From: Cellvibrio sp. KY-GH-1
Lineage (GTDB): Bacteria; Pseudomonadota; Gammaproteobacteria; Pseudomonadales; Cellvibrionaceae
Assembly (NCBI RefSeq): GCF_008806975.1
Contig: NZ_CP031728.1
Location: forward strand, 5,621,501 to 5,685,500
Direction: 5' to 3'
DNA length: 64,000 nt
The notes under the pieces: model-generated
What the model was told of the DNA's origin: nothing
What the model saw: the letters and a program-made list of their open reading frames with translations, nothing else
Databases searched by the model: none
Shown here: one piece after another, positions 39,658-48,083 of the stretch
Layout: each line of letters opens with the position of its first letter
Numbering within the stretch: the first letter of the stretch is position 1
Program-made: the position numbers and the translations under genes

Positions 39658-40074
39658 TTAGCGTCCGGTATCACCAGGAGGGTGCTCATTAAACCAGGCA
39701 ACAATTTGCGGCATATGTTGTTCAAAATTTCCGGGCGCTGAAAAATTCAGTACACCGGCACGTACCGGGCCTCGATTTTCAAAGTCGTGTGTTATTCCTC
39801 CGGGGGCAATTACAAAAGAACCCTTGGGCGCATCTACCCATTTATCGCCGAGCAAAAAACTCATAGTTCCTTCCAGCACATAAAACACATCATCCTCGCT
39901 ATGGGCGTGTGCGCCGGGGCCAGTGGTGTAAGCTTCCAGCCACCACTCTGAAATTGAGTAAGCGCCCGCCGTTTCATCGCCATCGGCTTTGAACGATGCG
40001 AATATTCTTCCCATGTTATAAGCGCGCCCGGCGCCCGGCGCCAACACCACGGGGGTGCGATTTTCGGAAGACAT
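39658..40074 (-). CDS. Cupin-domain protein
   Basis: Single-domain cupin of 138 residues, probably a metal-binding enzyme or small-molecule sensor. Motif 1 is GPGAHAHSEDDVFYVLEGTM, with two histidines and a glutamate as metal ligands. Motif 2 is APGGITHDFENRG, with the last histidine. The remaining sequence has the expected beta-sandwich pattern. No partner gene is near: the convergent neighbour is the unknown 509-residue protein and the upstream neighbour is a separately terminated deacetylase. Substrate not assigned. Confidence 0.85.
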   Translation of the reverse strand: MSSENRTPVVLAPGAGRAYNMGRIFASFKADGDETAGAYSISEWWLEAYTTGPGAHAHSEDDVFYVLEGTMSFLLGDKWVDAPKGSFVIAPGGITHDFENRGPVRAGVLNFSAPGNFEQHMPQIVAWFNEHPPGDTGR

Positions 40075-40207
40075 AGTTATTCCCTCAGGTTGTTTGTTCT
40101 CAATCGTTGATGTTAGTTAATCAACTACCACCGTCAATGTATATGAAAATATTGGATGGTGATTGTTGATTATCTAGCCACAAGGCTATGACAGAAAATA
40201 TGCGGCG

Positions 40208-40240
40208 CAAAAAATAGCCCGGTCACTGCCGGGCTATTTG
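40208..40240 (-). terminator. Terminator behind the second polysaccharide deacetylase
   Basis: AAATAGCCCGG / CCGGGCTATTT (40212-40222 and 40229-40239) is a perfect 11-bp stem with a 6-nt loop. On the minus strand it is followed by T residues (TATTTTTTGCG). Confidence 0.92.
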
Positions 40241-40262
40241 GTGGTTAACGTTTTTTGCGCTG

Positions 40263-41072
40263 TTATTTTTTGGCTTGTTGCTCTTTTACATATTTCATGA
40301 TGTTGACGAACGTGTCGGTCCAGTAGATATCTTTATTGTCAGCAAGATATTTCAGCAGTTCGTCGTGCGCTTCTTTGGAAGTGACCAGGTGATCTCCGCC
40401 AACGCCGTGGAAGGTGAAGTTCGCCATAGTGCCTTTGGCGGCGGCGTCCTTAACTATTGCAATTAACTGCGCACCGGTAACGTTATTTGGGAAGTCTACG
40501 CCTACGCGATATGGATCCAGTGTTTTCATATCCGGGGTGACGCCACCGCCCATGGCTTTAAAAGCAACAAATTCACTTTTTAAACCATCAACGTAGTTAG
40601 CACCGCCGGCATTCAAATCTATGCAGGGTGGGGTATAGGTGCGCTCGGTTTTGCCGTCTATTGCATGTAAAAACGAGTTGGTCACTTTTACCTGATCTTG
40701 CATTTGAGTGACGCTGACTTTATCCAAATCGCGGTCTGCTGCTACCCAGTCGCGCCCCGGGCTGCTTTTAGAGCATTGGTGGAAAATGCTGTGGTTGCCC
40801 AATTCATGCCCTTCTTTAGCGGCTTTGCGCCATTCTTCCAAGCGGGTATTCAGCGTGGGGCTGACCACGTTCAGGTAAAAAGTACCTTTGAGCTTGTATT
40901 TGTTCAGCGTCGGGATAGCGTTATCCAGTTGGCTGTCCAGTGCATCGTCATAGGCCAGGTTTACCGCTGCTTTGGCACCGTTGGGCCATTTGAAAGCGGT
41001 ATCGGCCGCATTGACTTGGGTGCTTAGTCCAAACATCAGGCCCATCGCCAGGGAGAGAGTTTTTAGCTTCAT
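40263..41072 (-). CDS. Secreted polysaccharide deacetylase (CE4-like)
   Basis: Exported NodB-homology enzyme of 269 residues, expected to remove acetyl groups from a polysaccharide; acetyl-xylan or chitin oligomers are possible. A signal peptide ends QVNA (about residue 22). Motif 1 is VNLAYDDALDSQL with the Asp pair. Motif 2 is GHELGNHSIFHQC with the two metal histidines. Near the C-terminus NFTFHGVGGDHLV carries a histidine fitting the final motif. The start at 41072 is chosen because the signal peptide begins there; a frame open to 41159 overlaps the neighbouring gene. It differs clearly from the deacetylase at 16.1 kb, so these are two separate family members. Confidence 0.85.
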   Translation of the reverse strand: MKLKTLSLAMGLMFGLSTQVNAADTAFKWPNGAKAAVNLAYDDALDSQLDNAIPTLNKYKLKGTFYLNVVSPTLNTRLEEWRKAAKEGHELGNHSIFHQCSKSSPGRDWVAADRDLDKVSVTQMQDQVKVTNSFLHAIDGKTERTYTPPCIDLNAGGANYVDGLKSEFVAFKAMGGGVTPDMKTLDPYRVGVDFPNNVTGAQLIAIVKDAAAKGTMANFTFHGVGGDHLVTSKEAHDELLKYLADNKDIYWTDTFVNIMKYVKEQQAKK

Positions 41073-41155
41073 AGGGGTTAACTCGGCAGTTAAGGTTATT
41101 GTGATTTTTGGTTCTAGGATACTAGTCAACCCGATAACACCCGGCCAGCGTATTT

Positions 41156-41524
41156 TCAAAAATTAAATAAACTCTTTTCGGTGTGGCCCAGTAGCTCACC
41201 TCCGCAGTACATACATTTTTTGTGGTTGATGGAGTTTTGCATCTTGCACTTTACGCAGGTGAGCTTGCTCTCCTCGCGGGTGCGGCGCGTTTGTATAACC
41301 TCCTGGATGCTGGCTGCCAGGTCTTCATTGGTCAACTTGGTGCGCTTGTTCAGCAGTGTCCAGAGGGCTTCGGTGACTAGCGATAGGTTGGTGAGTTTGC
41401 TTTCCAGCTTGCGGATGCGCTCACTGTTATCGTCGGATTCCGTATGGGTGTCACGGATTAGCTTGCGTGTTTCGTTATCCAGGTCAGTAATACCTATATT
41501 ACCCAGATCTAAGTTGTCATTCAT
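41156..41524 (-). CDS. Small protein with C-terminal zinc ribbon
   Basis: Unrecognised 122-residue cytoplasmic protein. The first ~80 residues are charged and helical, with a heptad-like stretch NSERIRKLESKLTNLSLVTEALWTLLNK that suggests a coiled coil. The C-terminus holds a CxxC-x10-CxxC zinc ribbon: CVKCKMQNSINHKKCMYC. This arrangement is common in small nucleic-acid or protein-binding adaptors. It is 47 bp downstream of a 48-residue membrane protein gene in the same direction, with a hairpin between them. Function not assigned. Confidence 0.7.
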   Translation of the reverse strand: MNDNLDLGNIGITDLDNETRKLIRDTHTESDDNSERIRKLESKLTNLSLVTEALWTLLNKRTKLTNEDLAASIQEVIQTRRTREESKLTCVKCKMQNSINHKKCMYCGGELLGHTEKSLFNF

Positions 41525-41532
41525 AGTTGGTC

Positions 41533-41553
41533 TTCCCGAGTCAAAACTCGGGA
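41533..41553 (-). other. Hairpin between the small membrane protein and the zinc-ribbon gene
   Basis: CCCGAGT-CAAA-ACTCGGG is a perfect 7-bp stem ending 11 bp before the zinc-ribbon start. There is no T run on the minus strand, so it may be a partial terminator or may act on translation of the downstream gene. Confidence 0.5.
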
Positions 41554-41571
41554 GACTATAACGGTTGTGTG

Positions 41572-41718
41572 TTAGATCGAAAAGTAGTTTGCAGAATTGA
41601 GTAGTGCGATGGAAACACTCAGCGACAGGGCCGTGATTGCGTAGACCAAAATCCAGGATGCGGTGTCTGAGTCTGCCAAGAGTCTCAGTTGGTTGGAAAG
41701 GCGTTGTAAAACGTTCAT
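41572..41718 (-). CDS. Small single-span membrane protein (48 residues)
   Basis: Short gene supported by a good ribosome-binding site: AGGAG with CGAGACT spacing before the ATG at 41716-41718. The product begins MNVLQRLSNQLRLL, an amphipathic start, followed by one membrane helix SWILVYAITALSLSVSIALL. An open frame extends 39 codons further upstream, but that part looks non-coding and lacks an RBS. Function unknown. It may be co-transcribed with the zinc-ribbon protein gene downstream. Confidence 0.55.
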   Translation of the reverse strand: MNVLQRLSNQLRLLADSDTASWILVYAITALSLSVSIALLNSANYFSI

Positions 41719-41969
41719 AGTCTCGCTCCTTGTGGTTACTACAACCTGTTCTCCCATTTCCATCGATGGCGTGATTGGGGAATGTTCATTCAGTATAAGT
41801 ATCCAGATTTGGCAAGGCTGTACGCAGTCGCACATAAAACGTGTGAGATATTCCCCTGACTTTTGGTGGCAACGGCAACGCTATTCATGGGTGGAGTAAT
41901 TGTTGCTAACTATCTTAATAATTCGAGCATATTATTTCTGTCTATGATGACACTGATGATGGAGTGAGT

Positions 41970-42986
41970 ATGGCCAATCCGTTTGCGAATTATGGTACCG
42001 ATCAGCATGGAGTAATTTGTGGATTCCTGATAACACCGGACGGGCCGGCGCGAGAATTGGATAGTAATCAGGCGCGTGATTGGCTAAGTCTCACTGACGT
42101 AGAGAGGGGTGCAGGTTTCTTGTGGCTTCATTTCAATCTCGCGCATACGGGCTCACTTAAATGGATGCACGCACATGGCAATTTGCCGGATGAGTTTTTT
42201 GACACCTTGCACGAGGACTCACACTCCACTCGCATTGAATTGGTTGAGTCATCACTACTGGCAGTAATCAACGATTTTCATTACGACTTTTCCCTCGAGG
42301 CGTCCGAAATTGCCACCCTTTGGTTGAGTGTTCATCCGCGCCTGGTTATTTCCGCGCGCGCCAAGCCCCTGCGCTCAATTGACGCTTTGCGTGAAGCGGT
42401 AAAGCACGGGCAGATCATCCGTTCACCTATCGAATTATTAGTGCGATTGTTGCATCAACAAGAGAGTGTGCTGGTGGATATATTGCGCAGTGTTACCCAG
42501 CGAGTTGATCAGGGCGAGGACCGTTTGCTCTTGGGTAAGCTTGGTGTTACTCGCGCAGAGCTGGGTGGTTTGCGGCGTTTGCTGGTGCGACTGCAGCGAT
42601 TTCTTGCTCCGGAACCTGCATCCTTGTTTCGTATGTTACAGCTTCCTCCGGCGTGGATAGATGACGTGGATCGGCAAGAATTACGCCAGTCTACGGAGGA
42701 ATTCACCGTGGTGTTGCGCGATATGAACGCACTACAAGAGCGAATTAAATTATTGCAGGAAGAATTGGCGGCGCATGTAAATGAACAAAACAATCGCAGC
42801 CTTTACGTGTTAACCATCGTGACTGTGTTGGCCTTGCCCATCAATATTACAGCTGGCTTGATGGGAATGAATGTGGGTGGAATTCCACTGGCTGAATCGG
42901 CACACGGGTTTTGGCTAGTGGCGGGCTTGATATTAAGTGGCACCAGTTTTGCCGCCTGGTTGGTATTTAAAAAGCGCAATTCCTAA
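41970..42986 (+). CDS. zntB: CorA-family divalent-cation transporter, ZntB-like
   Basis: Inner-membrane pentameric channel or transporter of the CorA superfamily. ZntB moves zinc, often together with protons. The 338-residue protein has a long cytoplasmic N-terminal funnel (FLWLHFNLAHTGSLKWMHAH, then LLAVINDFHYDF) and a helical stalk. Two C-terminal membrane helices flank the signature loop: NITAGLMGMNVGGIPLAES holds the GMN motif. The start at 41970 follows GGAG by 5 bp; a GTG two codons earlier is possible. ZntB and CorA are hard to separate by eye. VGGIP after GMN is typical of ZntB and favours this name. Confidence 0.8.
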   Translation: MANPFANYGTDQHGVICGFLITPDGPARELDSNQARDWLSLTDVERGAGFLWLHFNLAHTGSLKWMHAHGNLPDEFFDTLHEDSHSTRIELVESSLLAVINDFHYDFSLEASEIATLWLSVHPRLVISARAKPLRSIDALREAVKHGQIIRSPIELLVRLLHQQESVLVDILRSVTQRVDQGEDRLLLGKLGVTRAELGGLRRLLVRLQRFLAPEPASLFRMLQLPPAWIDDVDRQELRQSTEEFTVVLRDMNALQERIKLLQEELAAHVNEQNNRSLYVLTIVTVLALPINITAGLMGMNVGGIPLAESAHGFWLVAGLILSGTSFAAWLVFKKRNS

Positions 42987-43151
42987 GCTGTAGTTGATAA
43001 GTTCATAACAATGACGCAGCGTGAGTTTGTGCGTTATATAAAATCAATTGCGAATCACATTTTTATAATTCTCAACCCATTTTTAGCACGCCGTTGGGAA
43101 ATGTTTGGCTACACTGAAACCGAAGGGTGAGTTAATCATGTCGAGGTGATT

Positions 43152-43481
43152 ATGTATTTAAAACAATTGGTTGAGCATTGGGAAAACCATGCGCATGGTA
43201 ATTTAACCAAAGAGACTTACCATGTCCGTTTGACAGTGGAGGACGCATCAAAATTGGATGCCTTGGCGGAAATGTATCCAAAGCGTTCCAAAGAACAAAT
43301 CATTAGCGAATTATTGTCCGCTGCACTGGGTCAATTGGAGGCTAGCTTTCCTTATATCCAGGGCACTAAAGTGGTCGCAACAGATGAGCTGGGCGATGCA
43401 ATTTATGAAGATGTTGGCCCCACACCGCGCTACCTGACATTGGCTAAAAAGTATTTGGCACAGCATAAATTAACCAATTAA
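43152..43481 (+). CDS. Small conserved protein, ribbon-helix-helix-like
   Basis: The 109-residue protein carries YHVRLTVEDASKLDALAEMY followed by PKRSKEQIISELLSAALGQLE, the strand-helix-helix pattern of MetJ/Arc-type DNA-binding proteins. The C-terminal part, KVVATDELGDAIYEDVGPTPRYL, is well conserved in similar short proteins of Pseudomonas, which to my memory have been labelled type 1 pilus tip or pilin-assembly proteins without firm evidence. The start at 43152 follows AGGTG. Its last codon overlaps the end of the convergent MATE gene by 4 bp. Role unassigned. Confidence 0.7.
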   Translation: MYLKQLVEHWENHAHGNLTKETYHVRLTVEDASKLDALAEMYPKRSKEQIISELLSAALGQLEASFPYIQGTKVVATDELGDAIYEDVGPTPRYLTLAKKYLAQHKLTN

Positions 43482-44794
43482 TCTAATTGCCGGCGCAACC
43501 CGGCGTAGTAATAAGCCAGGGTTGCCGCCCGTGCGACGACGTAAACGATAAAGGCGATCCATAATCCGTGATTGCCCCAGAGTCGGCTCATCCCCAAAGC
43601 GCACGCAATAAAAATTAGCAATGAGAAAAATGATGCATTACGCATCTCCCTGCTGCGCATAGCGCCAATAAAAATTCCATCCAGTTGAAACGCCGCAAAT
43701 GAAACCAGCACATAAATAGCTGCATAGGGTAGGTAAGTGCTGGCGGTTGTGTGTATCGCGCTAATGCTGGTTAAATTGCTGATTGCCGCAGTACCACCAA
43801 ATGCAATTAGCAACATTAAGCATAATGCGGTGCAGGCGGCTATTTGACTGGATACGGTGATCGCGCGATTGAAAAATGGTTGATTGCGCGCGCCTATCGC
43901 TTTTCCTACCAGCGACTCCAGTGCGAATGCAAAACCATCCAGAAAAAATGCAGAGAAAGCGATAAATTGCAGCAGAATATGGTTGGCGGCGAGCGTGGTA
44001 TCACCAAAGCCTGCGCCCTGATTGGCAAAATAGGCAAACCCGCTCAATAAAAACAGGGTACGCCACATAATATCGGCATTGGTGCTGAGCGTTTTCATCA
44101 AGGCCGCGCGATTTAATACTGATGACCAATTCCAGACTGGCTCATTGGGTTTACTCAATAGAGTAAATACCATAAATAAACCGGCAATGGCACAGCTCCA
44201 TTCGGCGACGAGTGTTCCCCAGGCAATTCCACGGACACCCCAATCAAAACCTACTACAAACAAAACATCCAGCAGCAAATTTATGCCGTTTAAAAAAAGC
44301 TGCAACCAGAGTAACTGTCTGGTTTTTCCCAGTCCAATCAAGGTGCCCATTATGGCATAGGTGGCGAGTGTGGCTGGTGCGGCCCAGATGCGAATATCCC
44401 AATAGATTTTTACTTGGCTTTCCACCGCATCGCTGCCATTCAGTAGCCAGAGGGCCGTGTGAATTAGCGGAACTTGCAGCGCTATTAGTAGCAGGCCGAT
44501 GCATCCGCCCGTCAATAATGCCCGACCAAACACGGCAGTAACCTCCCGGTGATTTCCCGCACCGGCAGCCTGTGCGGTAAAACCCGTAGTGCTCATGCGC
44601 AAAAAGCCAAAGGCCCAATACACGAAATTAAATACCAGTGAACCTAATGCAATTGCCCCCAGGTTACTGGTATCGCCGGTGTGGCCGATGACAGCGGTAT
44701 CTACTAACCCCAACAGCGGCACCGCCATATTGGCAAGAATTATCGGCACGGCCAGGCGTATCATGCCCCTGTGTGTAATTGTCGACTCGTTCAT
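43478..44794 (-). CDS. MATE-family efflux transporter, DinF-like
   Basis: Multidrug and toxin exporter with twelve membrane helices, driven by sodium or protons. The 438-residue protein starts HRGMIRLAVPIILANMAVPLLGLVDTAVIGH (helix 1 with the MATE-typical P and DTA). It contains FGFLRMSTTGFTAQAAG, a hallmark of the DinF subgroup, in place of the NorM pattern. The internal repeat begins again near WRTLFLLSGFAYFANQGAG. The TetR gene immediately upstream in the same direction (20 bp apart) suggests autoregulated export of a toxic compound. Confidence 0.88.
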   Translation of the reverse strand: MNESTITHRGMIRLAVPIILANMAVPLLGLVDTAVIGHTGDTSNLGAIALGSLVFNFVYWAFGFLRMSTTGFTAQAAGAGNHREVTAVFGRALLTGGCIGLLLIALQVPLIHTALWLLNGSDAVESQVKIYWDIRIWAAPATLATYAIMGTLIGLGKTRQLLWLQLFLNGINLLLDVLFVVGFDWGVRGIAWGTLVAEWSCAIAGLFMVFTLLSKPNEPVWNWSSVLNRAALMKTLSTNADIMWRTLFLLSGFAYFANQGAGFGDTTLAANHILLQFIAFSAFFLDGFAFALESLVGKAIGARNQPFFNRAITVSSQIAACTALCLMLLIAFGGTAAISNLTSISAIHTTASTYLPYAAIYVLVSFAAFQLDGIFIGAMRSREMRNASFFSLLIFIACALGMSRLWGNHGLWIAFIVYVVARAATLAYYYAGLRRQLD

Positions 44795-44814
44795 GAATTA
44801 GATTTGTCAGTTGT

Positions 44815-45363
44815 TTATTGTGCGTGAATTGTCTTTGCCGCTCGTCCGCTGAGGTGCAGAATTTTTTTGGCGAGAGTTTGGTCTGTCAAGCTGCGCGCCA
44901 ACGCCAGGCCGCCAATCATTAACACGGATTGCAACAGAACAGTGTTGGGGTCGCTGCGATCTTTTTTGTTCAGGTGATGTGTAAAGCCTTTAAACAGGCG
45001 AGTATAGATTTGCTTGACCCGTTCATCGTCGTGCGCGACATCACTGACCAAACACGCGAGTGGACAGCGAATGTCGGGAGAATGCAGGTGCGCTTCACTC
45101 AAATAGCTATCGACAATGTGATCCAGATGATTGGTATCTTCACTAAAGCGCTGTGCAGCGGCTATGCCTGCACTCAATATAGCTTCTTCATATAACTCAA
45201 TTTTTGAATTGAAATGCGCGTAGAAAGCGCCGCGTGTCATGCCGGCAGCGAGCATTACTTCATCTATTCCAACTTGATTAAACCCTTTTCGAGTAAATAA
45301 TTCAGCAGCAGCGGCCAGTATGCGTTGACGCGATTCGAGCTTATGGGATTCTTTCCAAGCCAT
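44815..45363 (-). CDS. TetR-family transcriptional repressor
   Basis: Regulator of 182 residues. The N-terminal helix-turn-helix is standard: RQRILAAAAELFTRKGFNQ, then VGIDEVMLAAGMTRGAFYAHFNSK. The C-terminal ligand-binding domain includes CPLACLVSDVAHDDERVKQIY, close to the YcdC/AcrR-like group that often senses electrophiles or aromatic compounds. It is transcribed towards the MATE gene and is divergent from the glutathione-transferase gene (132 bp between starts). It may control both: a detoxification enzyme on one side and an exporter on the other (inference). Confidence 0.9.
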   Translation of the reverse strand: MAWKESHKLESRQRILAAAAELFTRKGFNQVGIDEVMLAAGMTRGAFYAHFNSKIELYEEAILSAGIAAAQRFSEDTNHLDHIVDSYLSEAHLHSPDIRCPLACLVSDVAHDDERVKQIYTRLFKGFTHHLNKKDRSDPNTVLLQSVLMIGGLALARSLTDQTLAKKILHLSGRAAKTIHAQ

Positions 45364-45495
45364 AGTGTCGCCTCTCCACGAGCGATAACAATAATCAAAA
45401 TATGTTCTTGATCATATTATAGCGGGGGCAGATGATTGCCAAGGCTGGCCAGGCATTCTTACGTGAATTACCAAGGAGCTTAATAGGAGCTATTT

Positions 45496-46161
45496 ATGAA
45501 TCAGCTACAGATGAATCATTCACTGCATATTGTTGGTGTGCAGTTCAGTGCGTTTACTCGCGTAGTGCAATTTTGTTGTGAAGAAATTGGCCTGAATTAC
45601 ACCTTGGGTCCGGTGGTAAATGGTCAGGAATACCGAATGGGTAGCCAGGCGATAAAACCCTTGAATCCATTTATGAAAATGCCGGTATTGTTAGACGATG
45701 GGCGAGTGCTTTACGAAACCCAAAGTATTTGTCGCTATTTGGATAACACCTACAATCAGGCGCGTTTGCAAACGTCAGACCCCTGGCAAAAAGCACAAGT
45801 GGATCAGTGGTGTGCAGCTATCACCGCCTATGTCGATAAAGTCATCGTACGCGATTATTTGTTGGAATTTTTATTTCCCAAAGGTGAAAACAACAGCGTG
45901 CGTATGGATGTAGTGACTGCGTCAATCCCCGCTGTACTTAACCTTGTTGACGTTCTTGAGCGGCAATTAGGTGAGCGAGAATTTTTGGTTGGGGGCCAAT
46001 TTACCCTGGCCGATATAATGCTGGCACCGGCCCTGACGTATCTTATTGGTGGGCCAAACAATGCTGATTTGGTAAAAAATGGAAGTGTGTTGCGCAATTA
46101 TGCGGCGCAAATTCTGGCGCGCCCGACGGCAAAAAATGTATTCATCCCAATCGTTCGTTAA
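45496..46161 (+). CDS. Glutathione S-transferase family protein
   Basis: The 221-residue protein has an N-terminal thioredoxin-like domain (LHIVGVQFSAFTRVVQFCCEE, with MKMPVLLDDGRVLYETQSICRYL carrying the cis-proline and glutathione-binding E-S). An all-helical C-terminal domain follows, ending with FTLADIMLAPALTYL, the N-capping box. The first active-site residue is not a clear Ser, Tyr or Cys: SAFTR in the usual position offers S or T. AGGAG sits 6 bp upstream of the ATG. Divergent from the TetR gene, it probably conjugates an electrophile that the TetR protein senses. Confidence 0.87.
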   Translation: MNQLQMNHSLHIVGVQFSAFTRVVQFCCEEIGLNYTLGPVVNGQEYRMGSQAIKPLNPFMKMPVLLDDGRVLYETQSICRYLDNTYNQARLQTSDPWQKAQVDQWCAAITAYVDKVIVRDYLLEFLFPKGENNSVRMDVVTASIPAVLNLVDVLERQLGEREFLVGGQFTLADIMLAPALTYLIGGPNNADLVKNGSVLRNYAAQILARPTAKNVFIPIVR

Positions 46162-46200
46162 GGTGAACATTAGTGCAGATATGCGAGTTCTGAAAAACAC

Positions 46201-46221
46201 AACCCGGCTAGTTACCGGGTT
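46201..46221. terminator. Bidirectional terminator overlapping the exbD stop codon
   Basis: AACCCGG-CTAGTTA-CCGGGTT is a perfect 7-bp stem; the loop contains the exbD stop (TAG on the minus strand). It lies between convergent GST and exbD genes. Confidence 0.75.
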
Positions 46222-46621
46222 CTGTTACAAAGCCTAATTTTAAAATTCCGGCTCGCTGGACCGCAGCCATGGTTTTTATCACGTGTTCATAGGCAGCCGC
46301 TTTATCGCCGCGAATATGCACTTCCGGTTGCGGTTTTTTACCCGCTTCAGCGCTGAGGCGAGCTTCCAACTCTTCGTAAGCGATTTGTGTGTCGTTCCAA
46401 AAAATAGTGCCTTCAGCATTGACTGCTAAATTTACGGTTTCCGGTTTGATTTCATTTGGCGTGTTGTCTTCACGCGGCAAATCCACTTTTACCGAATGGG
46501 TTAACACCGGTACGGTAATAATAAAAATAATCAGTAATACCAACATAACATCCACCAGGGGCGTCATGTTAATTTCATTCATGACTTCGGTATCGTCGTC
46601 GAGTCCACCACCAAACGCCAT
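46208..46621 (-). CDS. exbD: Biopolymer transport protein ExbD
   Basis: Part of the TonB-ExbB-ExbD motor that powers outer-membrane receptors with the proton gradient. The 137-residue protein has a short cytoplasmic N-terminus and one membrane helix with the conserved aspartate: NMTPLVDVMLVLLIIFIIT. A periplasmic domain with DGxx-type sequence follows (VHIRGDKAAAYEHVIKTMAAVQRAG). The ATG lies 3 bp past the exbB stop, and its RBS GAGGG is in the end of exbB, so translation is coupled. It is the last gene of a leftward tonB-exbB-exbD operon. Confidence 0.93.
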   Translation of the reverse strand: MAFGGGLDDDTEVMNEINMTPLVDVMLVLLIIFIITVPVLTHSVKVDLPREDNTPNEIKPETVNLAVNAEGTIFWNDTQIAYEELEARLSAEAGKKPQPEVHIRGDKAAAYEHVIKTMAAVQRAGILKLGFVTEPGN

Positions 46622-46624
46622 GGC

Positions 46625-47341
46625 TTAACCCTCTTTACGCGGAGTGAGTTTGGTAATGGTATTTTTATTTTGCAGTGGGCTGCCGGTAATAAAGTAGGCA
46701 TGCAATTGATGCGCAAAACGGTTCAACTTATTGAGTACGCCCTTGTTGGTACGCGTGAGGGCGTTGTAACCCAACACGGCGGGAATGGCTACCGCTAAAC
46801 CAAACGCCGTCATGATTAAGGCTTCACCCACCGGGCCGGCAACTTTATCAATACTGGCTTGGCCGCTTACGCCAATACCAACCAGCGCGTGATAAATCCC
46901 CCATACAGTACCGAACAAACCGACGAAGGGTGCAGTAGACCCAACGGAGGCAAGAATAGCGAGTCCACGCTGCAAGCGTTCGGCGCTTTCGTCGATAGAG
47001 CCGCGCAAACACGCCGTTAACCATTCGCCCAGTGGCAGGTGACCGTGCAAATCTGTTTTGTGATTACTGTGGTGATCCAGCGCCGCTTGACCTTCTTCTG
47101 CTAAGTGGCGGAAAGGTGTCGCGCGATCTTCGCCCAGTGTCCGCAAGCCTTCTGCAAAGCTTTGTGCGTGCCAGAAATCATTTAAACCCTGTGCAGATTT
47201 ACGCAAACGCAACAAGCCCCAGGCGCGCACGACTATCACCCACCAACTGGCGATGGACATAGCTAACAAGATAACAGCCACGCCTTTAATTAAGGCATCG
47301 CCTTGTGCCCAGAGGGCGGTAATTCCGTAGGGTGAATCCAT
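46625..47341 (-). CDS. exbB: Biopolymer transport protein ExbB
   Basis: Pentameric proton channel of the TonB system. The 238 residues include a first membrane helix (KGVAVILLAMSIASWWVIVV), a cytoplasmic region, and two C-terminal helices: GLAILASVGSTAPFVGLFGTVWGIYHALV, the MotA/TolQ/ExbB signature, and GEALIMTAFGLAVAIPAVLGYN. It lies between tonB (50 bp) and exbD (3 bp). GAGG precedes the ATG. The operon probably serves the siderophore receptor at 33.5 kb and others in the genome. Confidence 0.93.
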   Translation of the reverse strand: MDSPYGITALWAQGDALIKGVAVILLAMSIASWWVIVVRAWGLLRLRKSAQGLNDFWHAQSFAEGLRTLGEDRATPFRHLAEEGQAALDHHSNHKTDLHGHLPLGEWLTACLRGSIDESAERLQRGLAILASVGSTAPFVGLFGTVWGIYHALVGIGVSGQASIDKVAGPVGEALIMTAFGLAVAIPAVLGYNALTRTNKGVLNKLNRFAHQLHAYFITGSPLQNKNTITKLTPRKEG

Positions 47342-47391
47342 AACAACCTCGTTGTTTTGTTGTTCAGTGAAATAGTTGTTGTAGCGATAAT

Positions 47392-48030
47392 TTATTTGGG
47401 CGGGCGAATGCCGAACTCAAAGGGAATTTCGTACCGGTAGTCGATGGCGATTCCTGCCTGGCTGGCAGGGATAAATCGCCAGCGTTTTATGGCATTAACG
47501 GCAGCCATGTCCAATCGCTTGAAGCCGCTTGATTCCTTGATTTTTACCTCACCGACGCTGCCATCGGCTTTTACCAGTATCTCCAGGGTCACAGTCCCTT
47601 TTTCACCTAATCGGCGGGATATGTCGGGATATCCGGGGGCCGGGTTGTTGAGTTCGCTAGCATCCGCATTCGGTGGTAATACCGGTGCTGGCCGTGGCTC
47701 AGCGGGCTTTTGTGGTTCGGCCGGTGTTTCAACGGGCGGCGGCGGTGGCGGCTCGGGTGCTTTTACGGCGCGCTCGGATGGCGGTGCCTTAGGTAAGGGT
47801 TTAGGCTTCGGCACCGGCTTTGGTTCCGGCGGGGGTGGTGGCGGAGGCTCAGGCGGTGGAGGTGGTGATGGTTCTTCAGGTGCGGCCATAACAATGGCCC
47901 CTTGAATAGTAGGCACTACCACTTCAATCGGTTTTGGCTCGGTGCGCGCCATAACCACGGCGGCAAGAATGCCGGCATGCAGACCTATCACAAGCAGAAG
48001 TGAGGAGAGAGACGCGTTTTTGGATAGCAT
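47392..48030 (-). CDS. tonB: Energy transducer TonB
   Basis: Links the ExbB-ExbD motor in the inner membrane to outer-membrane receptors. The 212-residue protein has an N-terminal signal-anchor helix (SLLLVIGLHAGILAAVVMA) with the conserved histidine for ExbD contact. A long proline-rich spacer (about residues 50-122) has PPPPPEP and KPVPKPKP repeats, and the C-terminal TonB domain contains NPAPGYPDISRRLGEKGTVTLEI, VKIKESSGFKRLD and AVNAIKRWRFIPA. It is the first gene of tonB-exbB-exbD. The spacer's G/C-rich repetitive DNA creates a false glycine-rich frame on the opposite strand. Confidence 0.93.
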   Translation of the reverse strand: MLSKNASLSSLLLVIGLHAGILAAVVMARTEPKPIEVVVPTIQGAIVMAAPEEPSPPPPPEPPPPPPPEPKPVPKPKPLPKAPPSERAVKAPEPPPPPPVETPAEPQKPAEPRPAPVLPPNADASELNNPAPGYPDISRRLGEKGTVTLEILVKADGSVGEVKIKESSGFKRLDMAAVNAIKRWRFIPASQAGIAIDYRYEIPFEFGIRPPK

Positions 48031-48083
48031 GCTGGGTAAGGAAAAGCCGGAAGTGTGAAATAATGTTGAAAATTTCTCTAATA

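Noticed and set aside
41719-41835. Longer 87-residue version of the small membrane protein
   Set aside because: The upstream 39 codons lack an RBS and look random, whereas a good AGGAG sits before the internal ATG at 41718.
47444-47905. 153-codon glycine-rich frame on the + strand
   Set aside because: It is the antisense image of the proline-rich spacer of tonB (Pro codons read backwards give Gly). The minus-strand gene has clear TonB domains.
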